A stretch of DNA of 64,000 nt from Aestuariibacter sp. (GCA_017794925.1 CP051238.1:2227138-2291137); one strand, 5' to 3'; numbered from the stretch's first letter, positions 18,519 to 27,013 are shown. Notes: generated by a model not told the origin, from the letters alone. Made by a program: numbers and translations.

Positions 18519-19367
18519 TTACTGCCGGGCCTGACGATCATTATCGATATCAATAGTATAGTTGCTTCGCAGCGGATTGATATCTAACCCTCCGCGGCGT
18601 GTGTATCGCGCATAGACTGCTAATTTCAACGGCTTACAGTACGCCATTAAATCACAATAAATCCGTTCAATACACTGCTCATGAAATTCATTGTGCTGAC
18701 GAAATGAGATCAAATAAGCTAACAACCCTTCATGGTTAATTTGGGGTCCTTGATAACGAATTTGAATACTGGCCCAGTCAGGTTGGCTGGTGATCAGGCA
18801 ATTTGATTTCAGCAAATGGCTTACTAATACTTCGTCAGCATTCTGTGAGTTGTCGCAGGTTAACAAGGATGGGGCCGGCGAGTAATGCGTTACATCAATA
18901 TCCAAATCGTCTATACACGTACCTGACAAGTTTTTTACGGGTAACTCATCAAATTGCTCTGGTCCATACAATGACACGCTAACCTGTTCGTTAGCACAGG
19001 CGCTAAGATCTTTTTGTAAGCACTTATGTACGTCATCTCTGGAGTCAAATCGGGTTTGATTAAAGCTATTCAGGTAGAGCTTAAATGATTTGGATTCGAT
19101 CAGGTTTTCAGAGGTAACAGGCACCCGGCATTGCAGAATGGCAACCTGAGGTTTGCCTTTTCGGTTTAACCATGAAAGTTCATAACCATTCCAAATATCC
19201 ACACCTTGAAACGGCAGGGGATGAGCCACTCCAATTTGGTCACGGCTTAGCGAGCGAGGCACGCTTTGGAGTAACTCAGGCGTGTATTGTTCAATATAGT
19301 CAACACTTTGGCCAAGGGTCAGGTGAGTAGGAAGAGATAATTCTGGTTTATTTGCGTGTTCAGTCAT
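18519..19367 (-). CDS. queF: NADPH-dependent preQ0 reductase, long form
   Basis: 282 residues from ATG at 19367. A longer frame starts with GTG at 19421, but the ATG gives the E. coli length and has a GGAG about 13 nt upstream. QueF reduces 7-cyano-7-deazaguanine to 7-aminomethyl-7-deazaguanine, feeding Tgt and QueA, which are also encoded here. The bimodular type is shown by the N-terminal half with [17 protein letters not shown] (about 89) and the C-terminal half with catalytic cysteine in [18 protein letters not shown] (about 190) and HEQCIERI (about 232). Confidence 0.95.
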   Translation of the reverse strand: MTEHANKPELSLPTHLTLGQSVDYIEQYTPELLQSVPRSLSRDQIGVAHPLPFQGVDIWNGYELSWLNRKGKPQVAILQCRVPVTSENLIESKSFKLYLNSFNQTRFDSRDDVHKCLQKDLSACANEQVSVSLYGPEQFDELPVKNLSGTCIDDLDIDVTHYSPAPSLLTCDNSQNADEVLVSHLLKSNCLITSQPDWASIQIRYQGPQINHEGLLAYLISFRQHNEFHEQCIERIYCDLMAYCKPLKLAVYARYTRRGGLDINPLRSNYTIDIDNDRQARQ

Positions 19368-19505
19368 GCAACCGATCTGGCTCCATTTGTATCTGTTTAG
19401 GGCAGTTGCAGTTCGTCTCACGAAATTGGCGGGTGGGACGCTGATGTATCAACTACCGGATATTTTTATTACTATGACGTTAATTATAACGAAAATGGAA
19501 AAGCA

Positions 19506-20045
19506 ATGGAGCAAAACGTTCAACAATCATTGCATAACTTAGTACAAAGACTCCTGTCAGTGGCTGAGCCATCGGATTCTCGGTTTCAGATTGAGTTTGA
19601 TCCAGACTGGCCGTCACCCTGTTATTCACAGACTGCAGAAGCCGGAGAAATGGTTAGCTGGCAGCCTGTTCCCATCGATACGCAATTGAGTTTTGCCAAT
19701 ATCGAAAACGCGTTGCAAATTACGCTTAATGAGCAATTTTGTCACTACTTTACCACGCAATGGAGTTTTAACCTGCTCACTCAAGCGAATGAAGGACAAT
19801 GTGAGTTATTACAAGTCAGCAATCAGGATGACTTTGAACGGCTTCAGCAAAATCTGATTGGCCATCTGATGATGAAGCAGCGCTTAAAGCAGCCTCCTAC
19901 GTTGTTTTTCGGACTGACTGACGAAGACGATTTTATATTGTCGGTTGACAATGCATCTGGTGAAGTTGTGCTCGAGCAGGTTGGTAAAAATCCGGTACGC
20001 TGTCTGGCACCGGATCTGGCGACGTTTTTGGATGGGTTGGGTTAG
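19506..20045 (+). CDS. syd: SecY-interacting protein Syd
   Basis: 179 residues, the usual Syd length. Features are DPDWPSPCY (about 32), a pattern WQP....LSFANIENAL, QLLQVSNQDDFERLQQNLIGHLMMK (about 100-125) and the C-terminal LAPDLATFLDGL. Syd binds SecY at the cytosolic face and is thought to act in quality control of the translocon. It is divergent from queF, with the same arrangement as in E. coli, where syd is next to csrB. That synteny supports the RNA calls downstream. Confidence 0.92.
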   Translation: MEQNVQQSLHNLVQRLLSVAEPSDSRFQIEFDPDWPSPCYSQTAEAGEMVSWQPVPIDTQLSFANIENALQITLNEQFCHYFTTQWSFNLLTQANEGQCELLQVSNQDDFERLQQNLIGHLMMKQRLKQPPTLFFGLTDEDDFILSVDNASGEVVLEQVGKNPVRCLAPDLATFLDGLG

Positions 20046-20052
20046 TTGTAGA

Positions 20053-20349
20053 CTATTTTAAATCCATTTTTGCTAATCTGGCTTCCATTACCTCTAAGGC
20101 GTGTTCCAACTGGGAGACTCTTGCTTCCAATTCTTTGATTCGTTCCTGATCTGACAAGACTTTGGGTTTTGGTTGTTCAGCTTGTAATTGCTGATGCTGA
20201 TTAAAACGTTTAATGACTTCAATCGCCTCGAGTACACTTACTTTAAACGGTGCTTTGCCCCTGAGTATTCCAACGCTTGGGGTTTGGCCGGTCTCAGCCA
20301 GGCTGGTACATATAGCAAACAGGCTTTCAAATTTTTCTTTATCGTTCAT
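20053..20349 (-). CDS. Small coiled-coil protein with KfrA-like N-terminus
   Basis: 98 residues. The N-terminal half (KFESLFAICTSLAETGQTPSVGILRGKAPFKVSVLEAIEVIKRFNQH) resembles the small KfrA-type winged-helix segment, in which a short region is followed by a coiled coil. The C-terminal part (about 64-96) is a clear leucine-heptad coiled coil. It may bind DNA as a dimer, but this is inference from pattern. It converges with syd, with 7 nt between the stops. Confidence 0.6.
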   Translation of the reverse strand: MNDKEKFESLFAICTSLAETGQTPSVGILRGKAPFKVSVLEAIEVIKRFNQHQQLQAEQPKPKVLSDQERIKELEARVSQLEHALEVMEARLAKMDLK

Positions 20350-20527
20350 AAAAATTACAATTGTGGTCAGATAAACTAATTATTTGCGTATCTTGCCTAA
20401 AAGTTTAAATTACGCCAAGAGTGATTTTTTAAACTTCTTATAAATCAATAGTTTATTTTTGGCCTTGATCTTGATTATCCCTGCTTAATAACGAAACTCA
20501 TTTATATAAGCAAAACAAGGACTGAAC

Positions 20528-20890
20528 ATGAAAAAATTACTGTTATGCACGGCACTGGCGGCTCCACTTTTATTATCGGGTTGTGTGATCTCGGTGGGTG
20601 ATGACGATGGCAGACATTACAACTCAAGCTGGGAGCAACGCGAATACAATAATCGCAAGCACATTTCCAAGCTTGAGTTGGACGCACACTATGAAGATGT
20701 TACCCGCAGCATGGGCGTTGCTGATTTTAATGAATTACTACGCCAGGACGGCCATACGTATCGCGTTTTGTACTACCGTACACAACGTGCAGCAGATGAT
20801 GGCATTACCACAAAAGACGAGTGCACGCCGTTGGTATTTGAAGACAATCGTCTGATTGGTTGGGGCGAGGAAGCGCTTCGTAAATTATAA
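20528..20890 (+). CDS. DUF3192 lipoprotein
   Basis: 120 residues. The signal peptide ends in a lipobox LLSGC (about residue 19), so an outer- or inner-membrane lipoprotein is predicted. The domain that follows has NRKHISKLELDAHYEDVTRSMGVADF and the conserved end TKDECTPLVFEDNRLIGWGEEALRKL, matching the protein encoded at 15144-15518. A strong ribosome-binding site (CAAGGACTGAACATG) marks the start. An intrinsic terminator follows. The function is unknown. Confidence 0.85.
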   Translation: MKKLLLCTALAAPLLLSGCVISVGDDDGRHYNSSWEQREYNNRKHISKLELDAHYEDVTRSMGVADFNELLRQDGHTYRVLYYRTQRAADDGITTKDECTPLVFEDNRLIGWGEEALRKL

Positions 20891-20943
20891 ATCTGCTGTG
20901 GATTAAACGAGACAAATACTAACCCATTGATTTTTATTAACCG

Positions 20944-20975
20944 AAGAGGTGTTCGAGAGAACACCTCTTTTTTTG
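20944..20975 (+). terminator. Terminator after DUF3192 lipoprotein gene
   Basis: AAGAGGTGTTC (20944-20954) and GAACACCTCTT (20959-20969) pair perfectly around GAGA, with a T tract to 20974. Confidence 0.92.
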
Positions 20976-21136
20976 TTCAAAAGCATCCATTGATTAACAC
21001 AAAAAATTAACAAAAAATTTACCTTTTGGGTGAATTTGGGATAGAGTGGATATTACTGTGTATTTTCGACGTTGAGTCGTATTCAGTGTTTTTACGTATA
21101 AACGATCGAAATTGCGTTTAACCGGGAGATTGAATC

Positions 21137-21775
21137 ATGGTTCAAGCAGATACGTCACCTCAGCTGGATAATGTCAGAGCAGCCTATCTGTCAGCCGAGG
21201 ATTTAAAAGTTGCTGCGTCAATTATTTACAACGCTTATCACGATGATCCTATATTCCTTGAGATATTTCAGTCCGAGCGTGAAGGGTATGAGTCGCGCCT
21301 GCGTTCTGCCATTCGTGAAGAACTTACGGCTTTCTGGGAAGCGGACCAACCAATAATTGGTTTATTCGACGAAGGTCGGCTTTTGGCAGTGGCCTGTCTG
21401 ACAAGCCCCGACAATTCAATTGGCGCTGGTCGATACTGGCATTGGCGACTAAAAATGTTACTTACTACCGGTTATTACGGCACTCGGCAAATGCTCGAAA
21501 AAGAAGAAAAAATTCGTAGTGCAATGCCGGCGCAGAAATACCATCTGTTGAGTTTCATTGCCGTACATCCTGACCACCAGTCTCATGGCTTGGGGCATTT
21601 GCTCATGCGGGCAATTGATAGCGTGTTACTGGAACATCGAGACTCTGAAGGGGTTGGTGTTTTTGTGACAGTGCCAAAGTATGAGTCTTTCTTTGCTGAT
21701 GGTTTTTATCAGAAAGTCGCTCAGGTAGAAATCACCACAAAAGTGGGTCATGTTATGTTCAGACCACGCCCGTAG
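21137..21775 (+). CDS. GNAT-family N-acetyltransferase
   Basis: 212 residues with a GNAT fold pattern. The acetyl-CoA binding motif is in LLSFIAVHPDHQSHGLGHLLMRAID (about 137-160), followed by VGVFVTVPKYESFFADGFYQKV. The substrate cannot be predicted. The start is supported by GGGAG 8 nt upstream of ATG. It stands alone, between the DUF3192 terminator and the first CsrB-type RNA. Confidence 0.85.
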   Translation: MVQADTSPQLDNVRAAYLSAEDLKVAASIIYNAYHDDPIFLEIFQSEREGYESRLRSAIREELTAFWEADQPIIGLFDEGRLLAVACLTSPDNSIGAGRYWHWRLKMLLTTGYYGTRQMLEKEEKIRSAMPAQKYHLLSFIAVHPDHQSHGLGHLLMRAIDSVLLEHRDSEGVGVFVTVPKYESFFADGFYQKVAQVEITTKVGHVMFRPRP

Positions 21776-21849
21776 CCTAATAATTAAGCCACTCATTCTT
21801 TCGCTTTTGAAACAAGCGTTATATCATTATTCTAAAGTTTAAGACAGTG

Positions 21850-21889
21850 TCTCACAGCCTTGTACGAAATATCTTACAAGGTTGTGAGA
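21850..21889 (+). promoter_or_regulatory. GacA/UvrY-type box in an extended palindrome
   Basis: TGTACGAAATATCTTACA (21861-21878) matches the GacA box TGTAAG-N6-CTTACA except for one base. It is embedded in a longer inverted repeat, TCTCACAGCCTTGTA (21850-21864) against TACAAGGTTGTGAGA (21875-21889), with 14 of 15 positions paired. It is centred about 178 bp upstream of the inferred start of the first GGA-rich RNA, the typical distance for genes activated by GacA or UvrY. Confidence 0.8.
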
Positions 21890-22034
21890 TATTGTGGTTT
21901 TGTACAACTGAGTTTGGCTGACTTTAATTTTCAACTAATTGAAAAACAAAGAAAATATAATCTTAGACTTTTGTAGCAATTGATAAATTATTTAATTGTG
22001 ACAGAACGGTAATAGTAATCTATTCCTATCAGCG

Positions 22035-22040
22035 TAATAT
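22035..22040 (+). promoter_or_regulatory. Candidate -10 box of first CsrB-type RNA
   Basis: TAATAT lies 7 nt before the sequence TGTCACAAGGA, which is also found at the same place in the second RNA (TGTCACAGGGA at 27697). No good -35 box is seen, as expected for an activator-dependent promoter. Confidence 0.5.
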
Positions 22041-22046
22041 TAAACC

Positions 22047-22389
22047 TGTCACAAGGAAACACGACGAGTCAGGACGACACAAGGAAGACCTCAGGACTGT
22101 TCAGGGATGAGCAGAATGAAACAGGCAGTTTCATTTAAGGATAAAAGGACCGGCCAGGAGGCTAGCAAGGACAACCTCAGGATGAGGATTGCTACACGTA
22201 GGATGTGTAGTGTGATAAGGATTAACGGAAAGGGACCTGCTTAGGATGAGCAGCTCACTCAGGATGGAGTGAGAAAAGATGGAAAGGGGCGTATAAGGAT
22301 TTTAATCGGGATGATTTTAGTCGCAAAGGAACGCTGAGAAGGAAGCTCAAAATTCACAGAAAACGATGGCTCAGGCCATCGTTTTTTTT
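22047..22389 (+). ncRNA. csrB: CsrB-type CsrA-sequestering small RNA, copy 1
   Basis: About 343 nt with no credible ORF. It contains about 23 GGA trinucleotides, against about five expected by chance. Many sit in loops of short hairpins: CCTC-AGGAT-GAGG (22175-22187), CTACAC...GTGTAG with GTAGGAT loop (22192-22210), CTGCT...AGCAG with TAGGATG loop (22237-22253) and CTCACTC...GAGTGAG with AGGATG loop (22254-22273). It ends in an intrinsic terminator and has a GacA-type box upstream. Known CsrB/CsrC/RsmZ RNAs bind many CsrA (RsmA) dimers through exactly such GGA loops and so relieve translational repression. Position between syd and yqcC is that of E. coli csrB. The 5' end is inferred from the shared start sequence with copy 2. 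Confidence 0.88.
22360..22389 (+). terminator. Terminator of first CsrB-type RNA
   Basis: AAAACGATGGC (22360-22370) and GCCATCGTTTT (22375-22385) pair perfectly around TCAG, followed by further T to 22389. The convergent NYN gene ends 13 nt further on. Confidence 0.92.
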
Positions 22390-22402
22390 GTTCAAAAATA
22401 AG

Positions 22403-22876
22403 TTACAGCAACAACTCTGTATCGATAGGGACAAATTCACTCGCTGCCTTGATGAGTGAGTTGGCAGTCAGTGCCTGTACGCCATAAACCTCACATCGCT
22501 TGCCTTTACTTTGAACCACTTTTTGCGCCAACAGGTCAAAGTCACCATCACCCGACACTAATATGACCTTATCGACAGCGTCTGCATAATCCAAAACATC
22601 AATAGTAATACCCACGTCCCAGTCTGCCTTAGCCGAGCCATCAGATCTTTGAATAAAAGGTTTGAGTTTGACGTCGAAACCTATTGCACGAAGAATATTC
22701 TGAAATTCAGTTTGTTTATTGTCTCCGCGGTGTGTCGCATAAGCAAATGCTGCGACAACACGGTGGTTTTTTGTCACCTTTCGCCAAAATGCGTTGTAAT
22801 CAAAATTACGGCGATAGTGTTGCCGAGTAGTGTAATACACATTTTGGACATCGACGAAAATGGCTATATCGGACAT
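22403..22876 (-). CDS. LabA/DUF88 family NYN-domain protein
   Basis: 157 residues from ATG at 22876; a TTG four codons upstream (22888) is an alternative, and neither has a strong ribosome-binding site. It is a single NYN (PIN-like) domain: IAIFVDVQNVYYTTRQHY at the N-terminus, KADWDVGITIDVLDYADAVDKVILVSGDGDFDLLAQKVVQSKG (about 82-125) with the conserved aspartates expected to bind metal. NYN proteins are known or predicted RNases. Its stop is 13 nt from the terminator of the first CsrB-type RNA. A role in turnover of that RNA is only a guess. Confidence 0.85.
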   Translation of the reverse strand: MSDIAIFVDVQNVYYTTRQHYRRNFDYNAFWRKVTKNHRVVAAFAYATHRGDNKQTEFQNILRAIGFDVKLKPFIQRSDGSAKADWDVGITIDVLDYADAVDKVILVSGDGDFDLLAQKVVQSKGKRCEVYGVQALTANSLIKAASEFVPIDTELLL

Positions 22877-23004
22877 TGAGTGAATCAATCAGTTATCATA
22901 GCCGTGAGTTTATATGCTTCTTCTCACTCTTGCTATGTACAGTTCACGATTGCTGTTCAAAGGACCTTAATAGCAAAATGCCCAACCAGGTGCCGTGAGC
23001 CTGG

Positions 23005-24036
23005 CTATCTATAAACGGGTACCATGCAATTTTTCTCAGCACTTATCATTGCGGCATCGAGTACTTTAATGACCTCGATTGCTTCTTCTGGCGTTACGGG
23101 GGGCGGCGTGTTATGTCTGACTGCCTGCGCAAACTGTTCGTAATAATCCTGATACCGGCCTGGAAGGCAGGTAACGCTTTCCAGCCCCGCATGGGTTTTT
23201 AACACTGGCCATCTGACTGGTGCTTCCATACCCCAACTTTCGGGCGTATCGATTGGTCGTTCACCAGCAAATATGGCGTTTGCCTGAACGTCTGTGAATT
23301 GTGATACGTAACTGCCTTTTTCACCATAGACAATAAATTCCTTGGCGACCTGGTGATTCAGTTTACTTGCAGAAATGTGGGATCGTGCGCCATTCTCGTG
23401 ACGTAATACGAGATTAAATCCGGCATTTGTTCGGCCCTCGACGGTGTCTACGGTATCCATTTGAGCAAAAACCATCGTTGCAGGACCAAGCAGATACAGT
23501 GTCTGATCCACCATATGGCTGCCTAAATCACGAAGTAGTCCGCCATCGGGACCCAATTCAAGCGTGTCGGGATCATCTAAATCAAAGCGGGTATGTAACC
23601 GCCATATTTTACCGAGCTTTTTCTCATTGAGTACATGCTTAAGTGTCACTACATCTGAGTCAAATCTTCGGTTATGGAACACACCCAAAGTGACGCCTTT
23701 GTCTTTAGCTGCGTCGGCGAGTAGCCTGGCTCCTGATTGATCCGGTGCGAAAGGCTTGTCTGCAATGACGTGCAATTTAGCGCTAATTGCTTCAAGCACT
23801 AAGGCTTTACGTGTAGCCGGTGGAGTAGAAATCGTCACCGCATCAATGTTGCCGGCTTCAATCAACTCAGACAAACTTTTGTAAATAGGAACATTTGGGT
23901 AGTCCGCTTTTACCTTGTCTATGGTAGCCGGCGCCCTGGCTACAACGCCGGCTAAGCTCACACCTTTAGCTGCGTCGATAAAGGGTGCATGGAAGTGCCT
24001 TCCTCCGGTACCGTAACCAACCAATCCTATTTTCAT
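23005..24036 (-). CDS. Gfo/Idh/MocA family oxidoreductase
   Basis: 343 residues. The N-terminal Rossmann fold has GLVGYGTGGRHFHAPF (4-19) and the NAD(P)-binding region continues to VIADKPFAP, the position of the conserved EKP-type lysine (about 97). The C-terminal domain has GGLLRDLGSHMVDQTLYLLG (about 175-194), the conserved catalytic-histidine region. It resembles E. coli YdgJ. The substrate is probably a sugar or polyol derivative but cannot be assigned. The gene stands alone between the two RNA genes. Confidence 0.88.
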   Translation of the reverse strand: MKIGLVGYGTGGRHFHAPFIDAAKGVSLAGVVARAPATIDKVKADYPNVPIYKSLSELIEAGNIDAVTISTPPATRKALVLEAISAKLHVIADKPFAPDQSGARLLADAAKDKGVTLGVFHNRRFDSDVVTLKHVLNEKKLGKIWRLHTRFDLDDPDTLELGPDGGLLRDLGSHMVDQTLYLLGPATMVFAQMDTVDTVEGRTNAGFNLVLRHENGARSHISASKLNHQVAKEFIVYGEKGSYVSQFTDVQANAIFAGERPIDTPESWGMEAPVRWPVLKTHAGLESVTCLPGRYQDYYEQFAQAVRHNTPPPVTPEEAIEVIKVLDAAMISAEKNCMVPVYR

Positions 24037-24316
24037 TTGTTATCCTAACTGACTATTCATCTATCGGTACTGTAAAACCTTTGAAATATAAAAATCAAAT
24101 TTTTATATTGTGGAAATTTTATTTCGATTTGTGGTGCTGGAAATGAACTGGGTGGGGAAGATTTTGAAAAATTGCTGCATGAGGAGTATTTGGGTTATCA
24201 GGTACAGTCTAGTGGTATTTTCATCAATGCCATAGAGGGGGAAAGGTTATGTAATGGCAAAAAATAGATCCTCATACTGAACTGCCTAATGAGTATAAGG
24301 ATCATTTAAGAAATAA
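24037..24316. other. AT-rich intergenic stretch with a possible coding remnant
   Basis: 280 nt. On the plus strand 24085-24267 is an open frame of about 60 codons with protein-like composition (for example CGAGNELGGEDFEKLLHEEY and GYQVQSSGIFINAIEGERL), but it has no usable start codon and no recognised family. It may be a gene remnant or chance. Confidence 0.3.
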
Positions 24317-25216
24317 TTAAAAGTTCACTCCAAAGCTCAGCCTTGAATACAACTCTAATTCTTCAATTCCATAGACGGTATATTTGTATTTTTGTGTGTC
24401 AAATTTAACAAAAATGGAATACGCACTTTCCAAGTAATGCGTCCATTTTGCTGAAAAGGAAAAGCCGTCACCGTCATAACTTGGGAAGTCATTCCAATTC
24501 AATTTGTCTATACCTTCATCGAAATCTATAATATCGAAGTTCTCATCAAGAGCTTCTATTCTATATTCATCAGTACTGGCGTAGCTCCAGTCTACATTTA
24601 ATTTCGAATAAGCAAGAGAAAGAGAAATGCTATCGAATTCTGCAAGAGAAATTGAGTGAGCAAAGCCAATGAAGATTCCTGTTGTTTTTAACTTCTCTTT
24701 CGAGTTTGAAATAGAGCTATAGGTGAAGGTTTCTATGGTATCTCCCGAATAATCACCTTCTTCATTGTTGTAGAGGTAACTTCTTTCAAATTCCGTTTCG
24801 CCATATTTAAAACCTGTAAAAATTGAACTGGCTCCAAAACCCCACCCCAAAGTGATCGCAAGGTCATGTCGGCTAAAGGTTTCGTCCCAAGAATCATAGA
24901 ATGATTCATAACCATTTTCATAACTATCAAAGCCTGAGCTATAATCAGAGTTTGATGGTTTATTTAGAACTGTTTTAATGTCTGTATCGAGATAGAAAGA
25001 TTTATATACTATAGTGTTTCCAAAACCTACCACATCACTACGGTAAGAGCGTACATCTTTCTCAATATTCCCACTTTCTTCTTCTCGTTCGAATGAGTAT
25101 TCATAGTTTTGAAGCCCGATTTCCGCTCTGGGGATGAAGGTGAAGTTTGAGTCATCTGCCATCACCTGGTATGACATTGTTAGGGCGCACCCTATCCATA
25201 ATTTTCTGATTTCCAT
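24317..25216 (-). CDS. Predicted outer-membrane beta-barrel protein, unknown family
   Basis: 299 residues. A signal peptide (MEIRKLWIGCALTMSYQVMA) is followed by a mature part full of alternating aromatic and polar residues in strand-like patterns (for example FSFSAKWTHYLESAYSIFVKFD), acidic loops, and a C-terminal phenylalanine (SRLSFGVNF), as in outer-membrane barrels. No family is recognised. It starts 12 nt after the coiled-coil gene upstream, so they form a two-gene unit. Base composition is AT-rich compared with neighbours, hinting at acquisition. Confidence 0.65.
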   Translation of the reverse strand: MEIRKLWIGCALTMSYQVMADDSNFTFIPRAEIGLQNYEYSFEREEESGNIEKDVRSYRSDVVGFGNTIVYKSFYLDTDIKTVLNKPSNSDYSSGFDSYENGYESFYDSWDETFSRHDLAITLGWGFGASSIFTGFKYGETEFERSYLYNNEEGDYSGDTIETFTYSSISNSKEKLKTTGIFIGFAHSISLAEFDSISLSLAYSKLNVDWSYASTDEYRIEALDENFDIIDFDEGIDKLNWNDFPSYDGDGFSFSAKWTHYLESAYSIFVKFDTQKYKYTVYGIEELELYSRLSFGVNF

Positions 25217-25228
25217 AATTTTCTCCAG

Positions 25229-27013
25229 TTAAAATCCACCAACAGTCAAACGTTTCTTTTTTACAACCTCCTTTTCTTCAGGTTTGTTTAATTCATTGAG
25301 TTTTTTTGTCTTAGCTACAAGTATCTGCATTAAGTCATTGGCTTCTTCTGGATATTTTTCCAAGCTATGTTGAATAACCCGGATTTGCTTTTCTAAACCC
25401 GATTCATTTTCAACTGACACGAAGATTTTTATCTTGTTTAACAGGTAGTTCTTTAGTTCGCTATATTCTTCTTTGTTTATACCCATTTTTTCCAGGTTAG
25501 AAAGATAAGCAGACGCGTTAAATTTATCTGGCTCGAAGAATGCGCTTTGGTCGGCATAGCGACGTACTAAAAGTTTAAATGAGTCTTTTTTCTTGTTTAG
25601 CTTTAAAATGTCACTAATTTTGTTTCTTTGCGATATGAGGCTTTCGTCATTCCCCAATTTTTCGAGTGCTAAATTAATTTCTGTTAGTTGTTGTTCACTT
25701 TCGAGAGTATCGAGGAACGTTGCAAAGTTAAAACGCAGGTTTTGTTCCAGCCGGGTAATTTCACTTGAGTCGCTATATAATTTTTTAGCTAAGTTGAGGT
25801 ATTCGTGAGCTCCGTTTTCGTAATAATAGTTATGGTTGTTAATAGCGCTATTAGCCTTAGATATGTACTCGTAAAACAGAGATTTTTGCTTGCCGTACGT
25901 ATTTATCTCTTCCTCTATACTGGTAAAATCAATTATATCTTTATTTTTTGACTTGAGTATTGCAACTTCTTCAGCAACTTTATCAACATTGGATATGTTT
26001 AGGTTTTGCCTTATCTGATTTATTTGCTTTTCAATAAAATCAAGTTGAGCGGTAGCATTATTTAATTGCTGAATGTTTCGTAATGACTCTGTATCTTTGA
26101 TTGCTATCTCGGTTTCAGATTGAATATCTTCAGATTCAGTTCGCAATTCATTTTTTACTGTTTCAGACAGGTTGAATACCAATTGATTAACCTGGGTTGA
26201 TATGTTTCTGAGCAGGCTTTTATTAATATCCTCGCTCGGAATCGCTGTGACTTCTGTGCGCAGTGTTATATGCCACGACAATTGGCTGCCGCCAGATACT
26301 TGCATTTCTGTTTCGAAGCGCGGTGAAATTAGTCGAGCCTTACTTTGAGAGACGACTAAGTCTTTTTCTAATTCAAAGTTTACCAATTGTGAAAATGAAC
26401 TGACAATGGCTTGGCTTCCTTCCTCAATCGCCTTGCGCTGAGCTGATGCTTTACCTCGCTCTTTGCAATCATCAAGGTTTTCATTATTTGAACAAGGCTC
26501 AGTGTATTTAACTACTACTAATTTGGGCTTTTTATAAAGGTCAATTTCTTCACGAACAGTTTCTTCTACCACATTGTCAATTTTCGCCTCGAGCTCTTTT
26601 GACGCCAAATCGATAGCTTTGCTGGCTTCTTCCATGCGTGACTTCGCGAGATTTATACGATCTTCAAGTTTAATTATTTGGGACTTAATGCTGCTTTGGC
26701 GATCTAACAATTGAACTTTGATAAATCTTGAGGCTTCAAGTTGTTTCTGATAGTCCTCATTGGAGCTTGCTAGTGATTCATAAAGGGCAATTTCTTCGTC
26801 AGTTTTGGCTAATTGCTCCTTAACATAGAGTAGTTGTTGCTCAGTTATCGTCAGTGCCTCTTCACGGTCATTCAATAGTTCAACGGCTTTTGCGTGATTG
26901 TTCAAAGCGAGTTGCTTTTCTTTTATGTAAGATAAAAAATCAGATTGTTCGTATGATGCAATCAGCGGAAATGAGACCAAGAGGAAAACTAAACCTACAA
27001 TATTCAACTTCAT
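25229..27013 (-). CDS. Large periplasmic coiled-coil protein, unknown family
   Basis: 594 residues from ATG at 27013, chosen over a GTG at 27034 because AGGAAGA precedes it at good spacing. A signal peptide (MKLNIVGLVFLLVSFPLIAS) leads into a long coiled coil (about 25-160), then a segment with two cysteines (EPCSNNENLDDC) and AQRKAIEEGSQAIVSSFSQL, which loosely recalls LPP20 or FlgT N-terminal periplasmic domains. More coiled coil (about 285-580) and a basic C-terminus (KKKRLTVGGF) follow. It is cotranscribed with the barrel protein gene. A two-protein envelope structure is inferred. AT-rich and likely accessory. Confidence 0.65.
   Translation of the reverse strand: MKLNIVGLVFLLVSFPLIASYEQSDFLSYIKEKQLALNNHAKAVELLNDREEALTITEQQLLYVKEQLAKTDEEIALYESLASSNEDYQKQLEASRFIKVQLLDRQSSIKSQIIKLEDRINLAKSRMEEASKAIDLASKELEAKIDNVVEETVREEIDLYKKPKLVVVKYTEPCSNNENLDDCKERGKASAQRKAIEEGSQAIVSSFSQLVNFELEKDLVVSQSKARLISPRFETEMQVSGGSQLSWHITLRTEVTAIPSEDINKSLLRNISTQVNQLVFNLSETVKNELRTESEDIQSETEIAIKDTESLRNIQQLNNATAQLDFIEKQINQIRQNLNISNVDKVAEEVAILKSKNKDIIDFTSIEEEINTYGKQKSLFYEYISKANSAINNHNYYYENGAHEYLNLAKKLYSDSSEITRLEQNLRFNFATFLDTLESEQQLTEINLALEKLGNDESLISQRNKISDILKLNKKKDSFKLLVRRYADQSAFFEPDKFNASAYLSNLEKMGINKEEYSELKNYLLNKIKIFVSVENESGLEKQIRVIQHSLEKYPEEANDLMQILVAKTKKLNELNKPEEKEVVKKKRLTVGGF

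Noticed and set aside
18519..19421. Longer QueF frame starting with GTG at 19421
   Set aside because: The extra 18 residues are not family-like and the ATG at 19367 gives the standard 282-residue protein.
21890..22030. Terminator for the acetyltransferase gene at the 21850-21889 palindrome
   Set aside because: The palindrome has no T tract on the plus strand and its core matches a GacA-type box, so a regulatory site is the better reading.
22047..22389. CRISPR or tandem repeat array
   Set aside because: The repeated word is only AGGA-type in varied hairpins of unequal spacing; there are no constant-length repeats or spacers, and no cas genes.
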